Below, piece after piece: positions 11,502 through 22,660 of a stretch of 35,871 bases of DNA. Source of the DNA: Lactifluus volemus (taxonomy: Eukaryota > Basidiomycota > Agaricomycetes > Russulales > Russulaceae); the NCBI GenBank assembly GCA_022376515.1, contig WTXI01000348.1, positions 1 to 35,871 of the forward strand, given 5' to 3'. Position numbers and translations under genes: made by a program. Below the pieces are notes generated by a model. It was not told the DNA's origin. It did no database searches and saw only the letters and a list, made by a program, of their open reading frames with translations. The number at the start of each line of letters is the position of its first letter. The first letter of the stretch is position 1.

Positions 11502-14335
11502 CTACCTCAACGACGCTTTGGACGCCCTTGCGCTGACACCTCCGGCTTCGCTAGAGGTAACACTGCCGCTGCCACTTGCCCCCGCGCTGGCATTACGGAT
11601 CGACAGGAGTACCTCTTTACAGTACTTGAGCTTGTCAAGCAAACGTTGCGCAAACTTGGCTTGTTCAGGCTCCGTCGATGGTGGGAGGAGCGCACGCGCC
11701 ATGACTTGGCTTAGCGTCCAGCGCGTGAGCACGTAATTCTTGTCAATGTGCGCGATTGCGAGACCCTGCGCAGACAGGATAATCTTCGAGTGGTCATAAA
11801 AGTTGAACTACCAGTCGCATTAGCTCAACCAGGGCATCCCAAAGATTGACGGCGCACCTGAAGAACATCGTGACTCAACTTGAATACGATGACGTGTTTC
11901 ATGCGTAGGTACTTTTGCACAAATTGCATACCCTTCGTGCGTTGCAAGTCCAGGAACGTGTAATCGTAATCGCCATACAACTTTCCCATGATGTACCCCT
12001 CAAAGTGCTTTAGCAGATACACCTTACTCTTCAGTTCATCCGGATAATCCCTGACAGTGTAGTTCTTGCGCACGTACACAGTACCCTGCCGGCGTGATGA
12101 TATGTAATCAAAGTGCCTGCCGTACCACCGATACTACATCAGTGCCCGACGAAATGACCAACGAGAAGCGACGCACTGCTTATCAGCGGCGAGGACGAGC
12201 GTTGTACTGTCGTTGAAGTGCACGCCGACCGAGCCGTCCGTGAGGGCATAACCCATACCGTACTTATTGCAGTAGTCGACCCAAGACGCAATAAACACGC
12301 GCTCCTCGAAAAGGTCCACGTCATCACTCGGGTCACGGAACAACTGCCCCTGCGCAAGAGCATCGAATGCAGCACACAACGTCTCGGCTGCCGCGTCAAA
12401 ACCATTCACTTTGGGCGGCCCGGCCGTTGGAATGGTGGCGCCGCCTGGTAATCGCAAAACGTGACATTCACAGCTGGTTAGCCTCGGCTCTGCTCTGACT
12501 GACTAATGCGGAAAGCGGTCTCACCAATAACGGATAGCACTTCTCTCGTTCGCACCCTCCCGCGTCGCTCACTTTGCGCGACCTCTGTTACGGGTATGTT
12601 TTCCGTGTCCTCGAGTGGGGACACGGGTGCGTTTGGTGTCTCTGTAGGCACCATCTGTGCCACGATTCGGGCCTTCTGGCTTTGTAACTCTTTCATCCGT
12701 ACCTCCTCTTCCCGCCTTTCGAATGCAGCACCCGCTCCATCCTCCTCCGCTATCCCTTGTAGCCTGCCTCCAGCATTATTCGCCTTGGCGGGAGACCTAG
12801 CCGCCTCCTTCTTCGCAGCCTGTAACTTGCGAAGCAGCGTGGGTTCACCGCGCATGGCAGTGCCACCAGCTGGCGCAACCATAAGCGGCTGACGCGCAGA
12901 GCTAAGCAACGCAGAGATGGGGCTGCCAGGCTGCACCGCCTTCTGGAACTCGCGCTCCTGTTGTGCGAGGCTGCTGCTCGCACTACCCGCACTCGACGCG
13001 GGTGGCTCACTATTTCGTGACGTAGTCGACACCGGCTCATTATCGAGCTGGCATGTCTGCCGCAGCCGAGCGAGGTTCGCCTGTGAGACAAGTGACGAGA
13101 TGTGGCGGAAATCGGGTGGCATGTCCCGCGCTGAAACAGGTATGAATCCTGGAACAATGCCACGGGTGAAGAAGGGGTGATCGAGAATGTTGTGAAGGGA
13201 GGGGCGCTCCTGCGGGTTGGGAGTGAGGATCTGCTGCACGAGCTCTCGCGCATCGAGGGAAACGTCCCGATGGGGCGGAAACTCGTACTGGTTGTCTCGG
13301 ATGCGCCTACGAACGTGCGACTTGAGGTTGCAAAAGTATAAGTGGGTGTACCAAAAACTTACTGATACACTTCCTTGACGTCCTTGGTTTGGAAAGGTGG
13401 ACGGCCGACCACGAATGTATAGAGGATGACACCAATAGACCAGGTGTCAACCTCAAAGCTGTGTCCGTTCGCAGTGTCGAACAAGACCTCTGGTGCGATA
13501 TAGTTGGGTGTGCCACAAATGGTTTTCTTCCGTTCGCCAGGACTCTCAATAAGCGCGGCGAGACCAAAGTCACCGACCTTGATGTTCATGTCGGCGTCAA
13601 GGAAAAGATTGCCAAGCTTCAGATCGCGGTGGATGACCTGATGGGTGTGCATGTAATGGCAGGCGCCAATGAGTTGAATCATGAAAAATCGTGCTTCCGG
13701 CTCCGTAAAGACGCGACGGCGATGCAACATGCTCATAAGAGAGCCGTTGGGGCAAAGCTCCAAGGTCATATAGACGTTCTCTTCATCTTCGAAGCAGTCT
13801 ACAAACCGGACAATATTAGAATGAGCCAAAGCCTTGTGGATTTTGATCTCCGCGTAGAGCTGAAGCCCCTGCTCAGCATCGAAGAACAAGCCGAATGAAG
13901 TGACTACGCACCTTGGTTTTGGCTTTCTTTGTCTTAAGTGAGCTCTTGGTCACAACTTTACAGGCAAGGTGGTTATTGCGGGCATCTCTAACTTGATACA
14001 CCCTGGCAAACCCGCCCTGAAATCATAAGGAGTGATGAGTAGCTGAGTACAGGGGACGGTCGGATGCCAACCTCTCCGAGGAAAGACATTCTTTGATATT
14101 GCAAGGAGCCCGTCTTGTCTTTAATGACTGGAGGGGGCGAGGGGGGTTGAATTTTGGCATTTTGACGAGGAAGTGGAGGTGACGCTCTCTTTTCGCTGTG
14201 GGCTGGCTTTGGAGGAACTTGTGGGGGTATTTGATTATTGATAGCGCTAGATAAGGGGTTGCGCCGGTTGTTGGTTGTTGAGGAAGCTGGGGGAGGGATA
14301 GATGCAATACGAGGCTGATGAAGATGAATGTTCAT
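11502..14335 (-). CDS. cdc5: Polo-like serine/threonine kinase (Cdc5/Plo1/Plk1 type)
   Basis: Mitotic kinase controlling mitotic entry, spindle poles and cytokinesis. Seven exons (14072-14335, 13912-14016, 13363-13859, 12525-13306, 12177-12444, 11858-12116, 11502-11807) total 2481 nt, 826 residues. A proline-rich N terminus (1-70) leads to the kinase domain: glycine loop GEGGFARVY (87-95), ATP lysine ACKVV (K108), HRDLKLGN (D202), DFG (220-222), and activation segment [14 protein letters not shown] with phosphorylatable T236. After a long Ser/Ala-rich linker come two polo boxes. The first has the signature [20 protein letters not shown]. The second has [10 protein letters not shown], whose His-x-Lys matches the phosphopeptide pincer of human PLK1. 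The gene is complete and all key residues are present. The junction at 12444/12525 is the least certain, chosen because it uses a GTGAGA donor and avoids an in-frame stop. Confidence 0.96.
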
Positions 14336-14635
14336 TTGTCGTCAAGATGGCCTAACACCAGAGACAAGAACAATAAAGGATAGTGAGCTACGAACTGGCT
14401 GTCGAGGCCTGTTACGCTCTTGAGCAATTGGGCGAGCTTCGAAAGTCGAACGAACTTCGGCAACTGAACGACGCCACGCCCACGCTGCCACAACGTGTTC
14501 ATTATCTCATCGCGTCACAAACAACCACGTGATCGCGTACCTCTCCCACCTGACATTTGCACAGCTTGAATACTACTAACTTACAAAACTACACTACAAC
14601 GCAGTTGTGACTGCTGTGCATATTTCATCCTACTC
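14336..14635. promoter_or_regulatory. Upstream region of the polo kinase gene
   Basis: About 300 bp between the kinase start and the 3' end of the leftward reductase gene. It contains the word ACCACGTGAT at 14524-14533, about 190 bp from the kinase ATG. The same ten bases occur upstream of the condensin gene. No TATA box is evident. Confidence 0.35.
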
Positions 14636-16007
14636 TCAAGGCAAAGGTGTGCTTTTGTAGGACGTTTCCAACATAGCCGCTGGGAACCGCTCTCCCAAAA
14701 CAGAGTCTGCACGCCTCGCGATGTCGCGTATTTCTTGTACTTCGTCGGAACTAAGCGCGATCTTCAACGAACCCAGGTTCTCGTTCAGATACTATTAGAG
14801 AATCAATAGGCGTAAGAGCAATCCCTGTTGTTCTCCTACCTTGACGTTGCGTGTGCCAGGAATAGGGATGATATGCGGTCCTTGAGCAAGAAGCCAGGCA
14901 AGCGTAGCCTGCCCTGCGGTCCCACCATGCCTCTCCCCAATCTGTTTAATCTCTTCGACTACCCTGAGCACGTTCGGGAAGTTCTCCTTCGAGTACCGTG
15001 GAATGATACGACGGAGGTCGCCCTCCTCAAAGTCATCAGGGCTTCTCTGTCAGGTAAAACGAGTGTTAGCCTGGGAGTAAGACTGTTATTTAAATGACCT
15101 GACTAACGTATTTTCCTGTCAGGAGACCCCTTCCGAGTGGCGAGTATGCGTAGACAGTCACGCCTAGCTCACGTGCAGCCTGCAAGACTCCGATATCTGG
15201 ATCCTCGGCGTCCAATGTAAAGGGCGAATATTCGACCTGGATTGCCGCGACCGGATGAACTTTGTGCGCACGTCGCAGAGTTTCGCCGTTGCATTCGCAA
15301 ATGCCGATATGCTTGACCTTGCCTTCCCTACAGTAGTCGGCGATCAGTCGCGACACAGAGGGGTTAGTCAAGGAATCACCCTACTTTACGAGCTCCGCCA
15401 TCGCACCAACAGTGTGTTCAATGGGAACGGTCGGATCGGGCCTTAGGATTAACTGTATCAGACAATGTGATGGAAACGACGACTGTCTCACCTGTGTGCG
15501 TAGAACAGATCTATGTAGCCAACGCCAAGTTTCCCGAGAGACTTGTTACAGGCTTCTTTAACATATGCAGGCGATCCATCGATCATCTTCCCTGACGGCG
15601 CGCCGGCGCCAAACTTGGTTGCAAGAAATATTTCATTACGCTTTCCGGTACGCTTCAACCTGTGCGTTATGTATACATGCGAGCATCTTAGCGGACAAGT
15701 GTGCAAATCCGGACAAGTTGGGACCTCACCATTTACCGATGAGCTCCTCTGAGTCGCCGTATACATCTGCAGTATCCCAGTTCGTGCAGCCAGCTTCATA
15801 CACGGCATCGAGCAACTGAGGGAGGGGAGTGTTCAGGAGGCTTGCATAATCTTTGATTTAACGAGCAACGAGCAGGGCTGAATTTACCTTGAAACGCTCC
15901 TCATCAGGAGGAGCAGCACCGTAGTAGGAGGATATGCCCATCGCCCCGTAGCCTATGGCGGAAACCTCTGTTTCACCTACTTTACGAGTGGGGAGTTTGC
16001 TTGGCAT
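14636..16007 (-). CDS. Aldo/keto reductase
   Basis: An NADPH-dependent carbonyl reductase of the (beta/alpha)8 aldo/keto reductase fold, in the fungal subgroup usually annotated as YakC/AKR13-like; its substrate is unknown. Seven exons (15888-16007, 15730-15815, 15492-15659, 15385-15441, 15108-15327, 14840-15046, 14636-14791) sum to 1014 nt, 337 residues, the usual length. The catalytic tetrad is visible as D54 and Y59 (NWDTADVYG), K84 (LATKFG) and H124 (LFYAHR). Cofactor motifs are AYSPLGRGLLTG and IIPIPGTRN. The start at 16007 gives the expected N terminus MPSKLPTRKVG. A decayed copy lies at 10105-10640 on the other strand. Its own upstream region (16008-16500) shows nothing distinctive. 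Confidence 0.95.
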
Positions 16008-16529
16008 GATACAATAAGTGCGCAATGATCCAACGGTTATCTATACCCGGTTTTATACCGACACATCGCTCAGGGGCTTCATTATAAATGTTTGTGATGT
16101 CGGATTTTTAGTACTGTATATCAGAAGGGATAGAAGGACGGAATGAAAACGGCATGGTGTCAAAATGAAGGATCCTAAGATCGAGACCCACATGCAAGTC
16201 CGAGGACTGAGCTGTCATCGACACTCGTTGTCGAATCATCATCGTCGCAGTCATCATTCAACGCCGGTGTCTGAAATCAAATTCGCTTCCACCCCGAGAC
16301 TTCCCGAAAAGCCGACACGCAATCACGCAAAACTTCGAGTTCTTCCGGGCTCATTGCTCACAGAAATCTGACACCGTGTGACCTACGCCGAGCCCGAGGC
16401 GTAAAGATAGGAACGTGGTTGCAAGGCCTTACAGACTCCGATTCCCAGACACCATTATAGCAAGTCATTTTGAAACAGAGTCTATAAGAACAAGTCTCCT
16501 TCATTCAAACCAGAGTGAAAGCAAATAAG
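16008..16529. other. Gene-free spacer upstream of the reductase
   Basis: About 520 bp. One 68-codon ORF (16165-16371) is His/Arg/Pro-rich with no family resemblance, and I do not believe it. I see no repeat or RNA gene. Confidence 0.5.
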
Positions 16530-17130
16530 TCATACCCACAACTACCTTGAAGGCTTCACAGCACTCAGGCTTTCAATATCTCACTCCAGAGGCTTCATCC
16601 CTTCGTTACCGTGACAGCGACGGGCAGGACGGGGAACCGGTGGATAACAGTATGTCACTCGGGTTTATTCTGGAGGATAGACTCCAAGACGAATGTGAGT
16701 TGACAGGGCTTTGAGTGACCGGAACTTTGAAGAACGTGGGCGATGTGCCGATCATGACGATGCCAGGCATAACCTTAAGGAAAACAAACTTTGTCAACGA
16801 GTTCATCACACGACTCACTGTTTCGGCCAAAGGAGGGAGTCCAATCGGTTCCCTTTGCGCATTGAAGGCCGCCACTGCTTCTGCTACAAGCTGAGCTGGC
16901 ACATTCAACTTGAATGCGCGAAAGTTCCAGCCTCTTGTCCTCTTGGAGATGAATATCATTCTGGGAGCGGTCGACGATACAGACAACGGTCTGACGTTGC
17001 CACATATAAAGAGAGGGATGTCCACCCGAGTCGTGCCACCGGAAACTTTGAATCGACATCGAAATCGTCTACAACAGTTTCACCTCTTAGGGGGTCACGC
17101 AGATTAACCAATTCTGCATGGCAATCTTGA
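16530..17130 (-). pseudogene. Relic of an Agaricomycete-type hypothetical gene
   Basis: Fragments in different frames match, in order, a family of hypothetical proteins that I recall as common in Agaricomycete genomes and without assigned function. They are VVCIVDRSQNDIHLQEDKRLE, shortened here to its core VDRSQNDIHLQEDKRL (about 16920-16980), then AQLVAEAVAAFNAQR (about 16855-16900), MPGIVMIGTSPTFFKVPVT (about 16710-16770), GMKPLE followed at once by a stop (16581-16601), and EAFKVVVGM (about 16531-16557). Reading through needs at least three frame changes and one stop removal, more than introns can explain. The N-terminal boundary is uncertain. I infer a dead copy of a dispersed gene family; no function is claimed. 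Confidence 0.65.
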
Positions 17131-18278
17131 TCAACCGATGACGTGAAAACTCCTTTGTATATGAAGATACTTGGTGAAATTAGTAGTATCCCTGTAAGCC
17201 GAAGAATGGAAGGGGTGTACCTGATTAAAGCCTGATGTGATATGAGGCCTATTGAGGTTCCAGTCACTGCTTGGCGGAGCGAATAACATATGATGATGGC
17301 GAACCTTTCATGATCTGATCACCGCTCGGCTATCTCCTTTTCGCTTCCCTATGTGGGGAAAGTTTCAGATGTGCGATAGCTAGTGGGCTTGACCCTGGCC
17401 CGGGCTCACAGCTAGGTTCCTCAGGCTTCTCCTTTGCCAATGTGGCTGACCTCTGGGCCTTTACGGGCGCACCGTCGTCTGGCTTATTGGAACCTTGAGA
17501 CAGGGGCTCGGCGGATGCTTAGCGCAGTCGTGCTGTATGCCCCTCGATTCGACCTTGTGTCTCTTATGTTTTTCTATGATGTGCAAACGCACAGCTACGA
17601 GTGGGATAATGCTCGATATCACGCAGGGAATACAAGGAACAGCTCTTTGCCAGTTTGTTTGGCGGTTCGCAACATTCTCTGTAGGTGCTCCAATTGGAAC
17701 AGCCTTCAGCACCTTTCTCAGCAATGTTCGCGCAGTTGGCTAGGTGAGGGTGAGTACGTATAACCGGGTTGGGTTCGACATGCGTTGTAGCCGGTGGAGG
17801 TGTCCTCTGTACTTGTTGTCGGGTTTCACTGAAACCTTTTGCCATTGATGGGGACGAGCCTTTGACAGAGGACGAGGGCTGCAGACTGAATCGGCCACTG
17901 TAATCACTTTCGGTCTTATTCTCGTCGTATGCGAAATTCACCCCAAGAATATAGCCTACTCGTAGGCGCTGGCCTGGGAGGAGAAGGCCCGATGAGCACT
18001 GCATGACAAAGTTAATATTCCTTCTGGCTAGCAGAAAAAAAACTGATGTACGAGCCAATGTTCTGATGGCGGAGGGCGCGCGCCATCCACAGAGTCGTCC
18101 CGTCGGATCTCAGTGCCTGTGGGCTGCCCAAGCCGTTTGAGGCTATGCCTCCAATAAATGGATGGATTTGAATAGAGATAGACAGTAGATAGCCGCACTG
18201 GCAGGAGGAATACATCTCGAGAAAGAATACAACACTAGATCGCACATCTCCATAAAACGCCAAGAGATTATCATAATA
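17131..18278. other. Stretch without a supportable gene
   Basis: About 1.1 kb. The longest ORFs (164 codons on the minus strand at 17564-18058, 109 codons on the plus strand at 17434-17763) overlap each other. They have no recognisable motif and no convincing splice partners. It could contain a decayed gene, but I cannot show this. Confidence 0.5.
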
Positions 18279-21200
18279 CTAGCCTAGCATGCCGTCCACC
18301 TCGTTGTCCTCTTCTCCTTCCGAATCTGAATCCATGATCGAGTCTGCCGGTTCTGACCCCCCGTTGTCATCGTCGCCATCATCGCTCTGTTCTCGGGCCC
18401 CTGGTCTTTGAAGGAATTTCGATTTCCTGTTGGTACACGTTTTACTGACGAAGTGTCAGATGAGTGTGAATTACGTGAAAGCTAGCTTCCACAAGGCAAG
18501 GAATAAAGAATGGAATGGAAACACGTACGCAGGGACATGACGCTTAGAACGTGGAACGGGAGTAGACTCATCATCATCATCATCTTCCTCTTCATCGTCG
18601 TCGTCTTGCTCTTCTTCGTCCTCCTCATCGCCCTCAAGCTTAATCGGTGTCATATCGATCTTCTTGGTCCTGAAACGGAATCGATTAGCTCATTTTGCAA
18701 CCAAGGCAGCTCCCACTCACGCGGCTCTGCGAGGCATAGAACGCGTGGGCACCTCAGAAGGAGGGGAACCCGCCGCCACATCGTCCTCGGCGTCATCGTC
18801 ATCGGATTGTGACGTCCGGCGTCGCCTGAGGACACATATAAGTATGCTATCCGCATCTCAAAAAAAATCTCGAGCCGCACTTGGGCCGTGCCTTGCCGCT
18901 CTTGCCCCGCGGTGGCGTCCACGGTCCTTCATCCGTCATACTCGTAGCATCTGTCGTGACGCTCACCGACCTACGCTTCCGAGCCCCACGCTTCTTTGAT
19001 GCCGTTGCTTCTTCTTCTTCCTCGTCCTCATCTAATGGCATAATGTCGTCCAAAAATTCGAACAACTCCTGGAGGGATTGGAGTTGTCGGTATTCCGCCT
19101 CGTTAAAATCCTCGAGTTGTTTTTCAAATCGTTTCGAGAGTGCATCATCAAACTTGGAGAGGGCAGCCATCGCCGAGGCGTCCCGCGGTGGCCTACGCGT
19201 ACGCAGGTTGTGCACGAGGAGTTTGAGAGTGCGCACTTTGTCGTCATCGTCCGTTCCAGGTGGGAGGTATAGTTTGCTGAGGGCTTGGCAGAGGACTTTT
19301 TTATCACTCCCTGAGTCCGTGTCGTGAGAGTCCTGTTGGAGCCAAAGGCGAACTCAGCGCTTACTGAGGATATCCTTGTTAAAGAGAGCCCGAAGAATTG
19401 AGGCAGCCATGTCCATGTGGACCATATGGTCCGGAGTCCCGCTCTGAGTCTCTCTGGAAGGCGTAGAAAGGAGTTAAGACGTGCGCACGAAGAGGGATCA
19501 GACTCGTACATGGCCTTTTGTGGGTCTGTCCAGTCCACAAATATCGCGCATACCTGCGCGGGGGAAACCATTTCTTGGCCGTCATCCAACTCCCTGTAAC
19601 CCGTGCTCAGTTGTTCAAAGACGGGGAGGAAGATCTAGCGTTATGATCAGGGTACATATGGGAGGGGGTACCTCGCGGTCTGCGTACCTTCTGCACGAGG
19701 CGCTGGTGCGTAGGGGAGGAATAGCTGTACGCTGGGAAAAAATAAGACAAACACTGGCGCAGTTGTTGGTTTTCTGCCGTGTCAGGCGAGAGGTAGATCA
19801 ACGCTAGACTGGTCAGTACCTGCGGGTCCATTATCAGGCTCACAAGGGAGGGAGTATGAGATAACTTTTAAATAAAGCACGTACTCGCTCGTCGGAAATC
19901 ATTCCCGAGAGCATGAGCTTCGCAAACCCGGTGCAGATCAAGGCCTGTACTTTATCCGACTCTTCGTTCCCAAGTACTTGAAGCAGAAATTCGATCACTC
20001 GTCCCCCCTGTCACCGACATATTCGGGTCAGTACATTTTGGGGAAGAGACAAAGTTATAGATCGACGCACGCCGACACTCGCATTGGCCAGGAAATCGCC
20101 TTCATGCACCATAAGCACGTCAAACACGACCTGGAGGACGCGTAGCTTGAGAACCTCTGGCGCGGTTTGCACCTGACTCAGAAATAGTTGGAATGAATTG
20201 AGCGCCATGCGCCGCGCGATGAGGCAACACAGGCCGAGGCAGACGAGGCCCTTCTCACGAAGAACGAGTTCTTTACGCTTTACCGCCGGCACGATCAGCT
20301 CACCGAGGATACCTTCCAGGGTGGAATTTTCCTCGAATGTCTGCGAGAGCCAGGGTGTCAGTTAAAAGTACGGAGGAAGGCTGGGTAAGATACCCCGTTG
20401 ACGCGCTCGAGCATGCCAATGCATAGGTCGAGGCAGCGAACGTCTATCGCATCTGACTGTTCTCGCTCCCCGGGAGTCATTTCATCGAGCGGTTTGGGCC
20501 CGCGTGGCGCACGAGGTGCAGCAGACACGGGTCCATCGACCGTCGTATCGTTGTCGTCGTTGATAAGCTCATTCTACTTGCCATTCTGTTAGAGAGATAG
20601 AAAGACGGAAGTTGGGCGGACAGACAATAACTTCGTCGTCGTCATTTGCATCGCGCAGCTCATGCACGACTTCCACAACGACGCGGATAAGATCTCGTTC
20701 GCTCGAAGAGAGGGTGCGCAACACGTCCAGGCAACGTGTGACTAGTCCCGCAGGAAGAGCCTCCTGCGAGATCATGTGCCCTGGCAACACACCTGTCAGC
20801 AACTTTACAACAGGATGAAAATGGATTGTGGCACGTACGAACAAATTGCTCTAGCCGCCGACGCCCAATCTCATCAGCATAGTCGAGATTCAGCGCGAGG
20901 CGCAGAAGTTCAGCGAGTACAAACTCGCCCTCATCGTTCACTTCGTCATCCTCTCCAGGCTCCTCTGCCGCGGCTAGGGAGTCCAGGAGGGAGTTGTACG
21001 CTTCCTGGATACGAAACGCGTGGGCGGTGACGACGGGGAGCACCTTTTCCAGGCGCACGTTCTCCTTTGTTGAAACACAGTGATCAACGAAGACGCGGAC
21101 GAGGAACGCTTTCTCTGGCGTTAATCCACGCCAAAACTCCTCTACATATTTTTTTAATCAAAAATCAGCAGTTTTCATATTTATGTGATAATGAAAGCCA

Positions 21201-22456
21201 GGAGATGCGCACCATCAAACTCGAGGGCGTCAAAAATATCCACGCGCGTGACAAATACGCTGAGTAGTGCATCCTCCACTACCTCGCTTTCACGAAGGTC
21301 AAATGTACTGAGGAAGGTGAGAAGGTCTTCAAGAACCATGCCCTTCTTCGTTCCCACGCTGACGGCGTCGACCCAAGCTCCAACGAGTTTGCCTGCTGCA
21401 GCGCGCACAGCTGGCTCGCGGTCTCCAAGCCCGTTGCGAACAATCAACTCGCGTTGGGCGATCGTTAGTGCGCGAGGATGTGCGGCGCCAGGCATGGCAC
21501 CATCCGGGAGTTCCGCATGGGTGAGGAGAACGTTAGCATAAACAAGTCTGCGCACAGTAGTATCGACGTCGCGCGTCCGTACAAGCACAGCTGGGAGTGT
21601 TTGGGCTGTAACAGGGATGTTGAGTAATGCGGCACGGCGTACGTCGCTGGATCACTTTGTCAAAACGGTAAGGAAGGGGTATCATAAAGGAACGCACGCA
21701 GAGGGGTCATGCGCGAGAAGATCCTCGAGAACATCTGTAGCAGTCTGTTCATCTCCAACGGGCTCCACGGGGTCATCGGAGCCACAGATCTTGGCCAAGG
21801 CTGCGACGGCTTGTACGCGGATGAATGGCTCCTTATCACGAACACGCTCCATGAGTGTGGTCCGAAGGGAATTGAACATGTCCTCGCTGAGAAGGTTACA
21901 TAGAGGCGATAGAAAATGGGAAAGGGAAGCGTACTCAAGTTCACCAAGTTGCGAAATGACCTCGGCGATGAAATATACTACGCGATATCGGACATTTTTG
22001 TCTTTAGCTTGGAAGCCTTTGAGAAAGTGCTTGAGTAAGCGATGGGTAAAGCGCGTTTCTGTAGTCTCATCGTCATCGTCTATGCCCTCGTTCTGCTTCT
22101 CCGCGGCTGAAAAACGATTTGAGATGGGAAAGGAGAGAGATAAGTGATCAACAGGCACCTTTCGCGTTGAGAAACTTGATGTAGCCTGCTACAAACTTGA
22201 CTATCCTATCCGCGACGCTTATTCCTTTCTTGACAATAAGAACGCGATTGACCATGTCTATGAAACAATCTTCGAACGCGCGTTCTCCGACCAGTTTGAT
22301 GGCATGACCGGCAACAGACTCTGTCTTTGTTGCTGCCTCGAGGTGAATCTTGTGAAGAGCAATAAAGTTCTTCTGATGGTTAGCAGAAGAGTTCTGAGCT
22401 TGTTCGAATGCTTTTGGTAACGCAGACGCGATAGTTTCCAGCGTTCTAGTAGGCAT
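18279..22456 (-). CDS. YCG1: Condensin complex non-SMC subunit 3 (CAP-G / Ycg1 / Cnd3)
   Basis: HEAT-repeat subunit of condensin that, with Brn1, anchors DNA during mitotic chromosome compaction. Sixteen exons (22159-22456, 21935-22106, 21698-21886, 21213-21646, 20839-21141, 20632-20780, 20394-20573, 20071-20340, 19885-20007, 19688-19819, 19510-19634, 19365-19453, 18881-19310, 18721-18825, 18529-18669, 18279-18426) sum to 3288 nt, 1095 residues, close to the family norm. Family landmarks include ERVRDKEPFIRVQAVAAL (HEAT repeat, about residues 175-190), DVRRAALLNIPV, FWRGLTPEKAFLVRVFVDHC, RCLDLCIGMLERVNG, FVDWTDPQKA and DKKVLCQALSKLYLP. The C terminus is highly acidic with basic patches, a likely phospho-regulated tail. 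An upstream ATG at 22471 would add five residues. It is divergent from the RING gene and shares its upstream region. Confidence 0.95.
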
Positions 22457-22660
22457 GGTTCTAGCTCTCACTCAAACCGCGTCGCGTAGAATCATACCAT
22501 GACCACGTGATAAACACGCTACACGCCTCGGCCAGCCCTCATCAGGGCGCGCACACTGGCACACGCAATGGCCCCCTCGATTACAGAAAAATGTTTCTTT
22601 AATCGATCACATATCTTACACTTCACTAGGAACGTGTGTCAGGAGACCATCCACTTCAAA
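22457..22660. promoter_or_regulatory. Divergent upstream region between the condensin and RING-H2 genes
   Basis: About 200 bp serving two head-to-head genes. ACCACGTGAT lies at 22502-22511, about 50 bp from the condensin ATG, identical to the word upstream of the polo kinase. No TATA box is seen. Confidence 0.4.

Noticed and set aside
16165..16371. A 68-codon His/Arg-rich ORF
   Set aside because: Low-complexity composition and no supporting signals.
17564..18263. A small minus-strand gene from ORFs of 164 and 83 codons
   Set aside because: The two frames cannot be joined by an obvious intron, there is no family motif, and a plus-strand ORF overlaps.
19365..19376. A 12-nt intron in the condensin gene
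   Set aside because: It would keep the frame but is far too short; a 54-nt intron (19311-19364) with a GTAAGC donor and CTCAG acceptor also keeps the frame.
14636..22456. A secondary-metabolite cluster linking the P450 and the aldo/keto reductases
   Set aside because: They are separated by housekeeping genes, and there is no synthase, transporter or pathway regulator.
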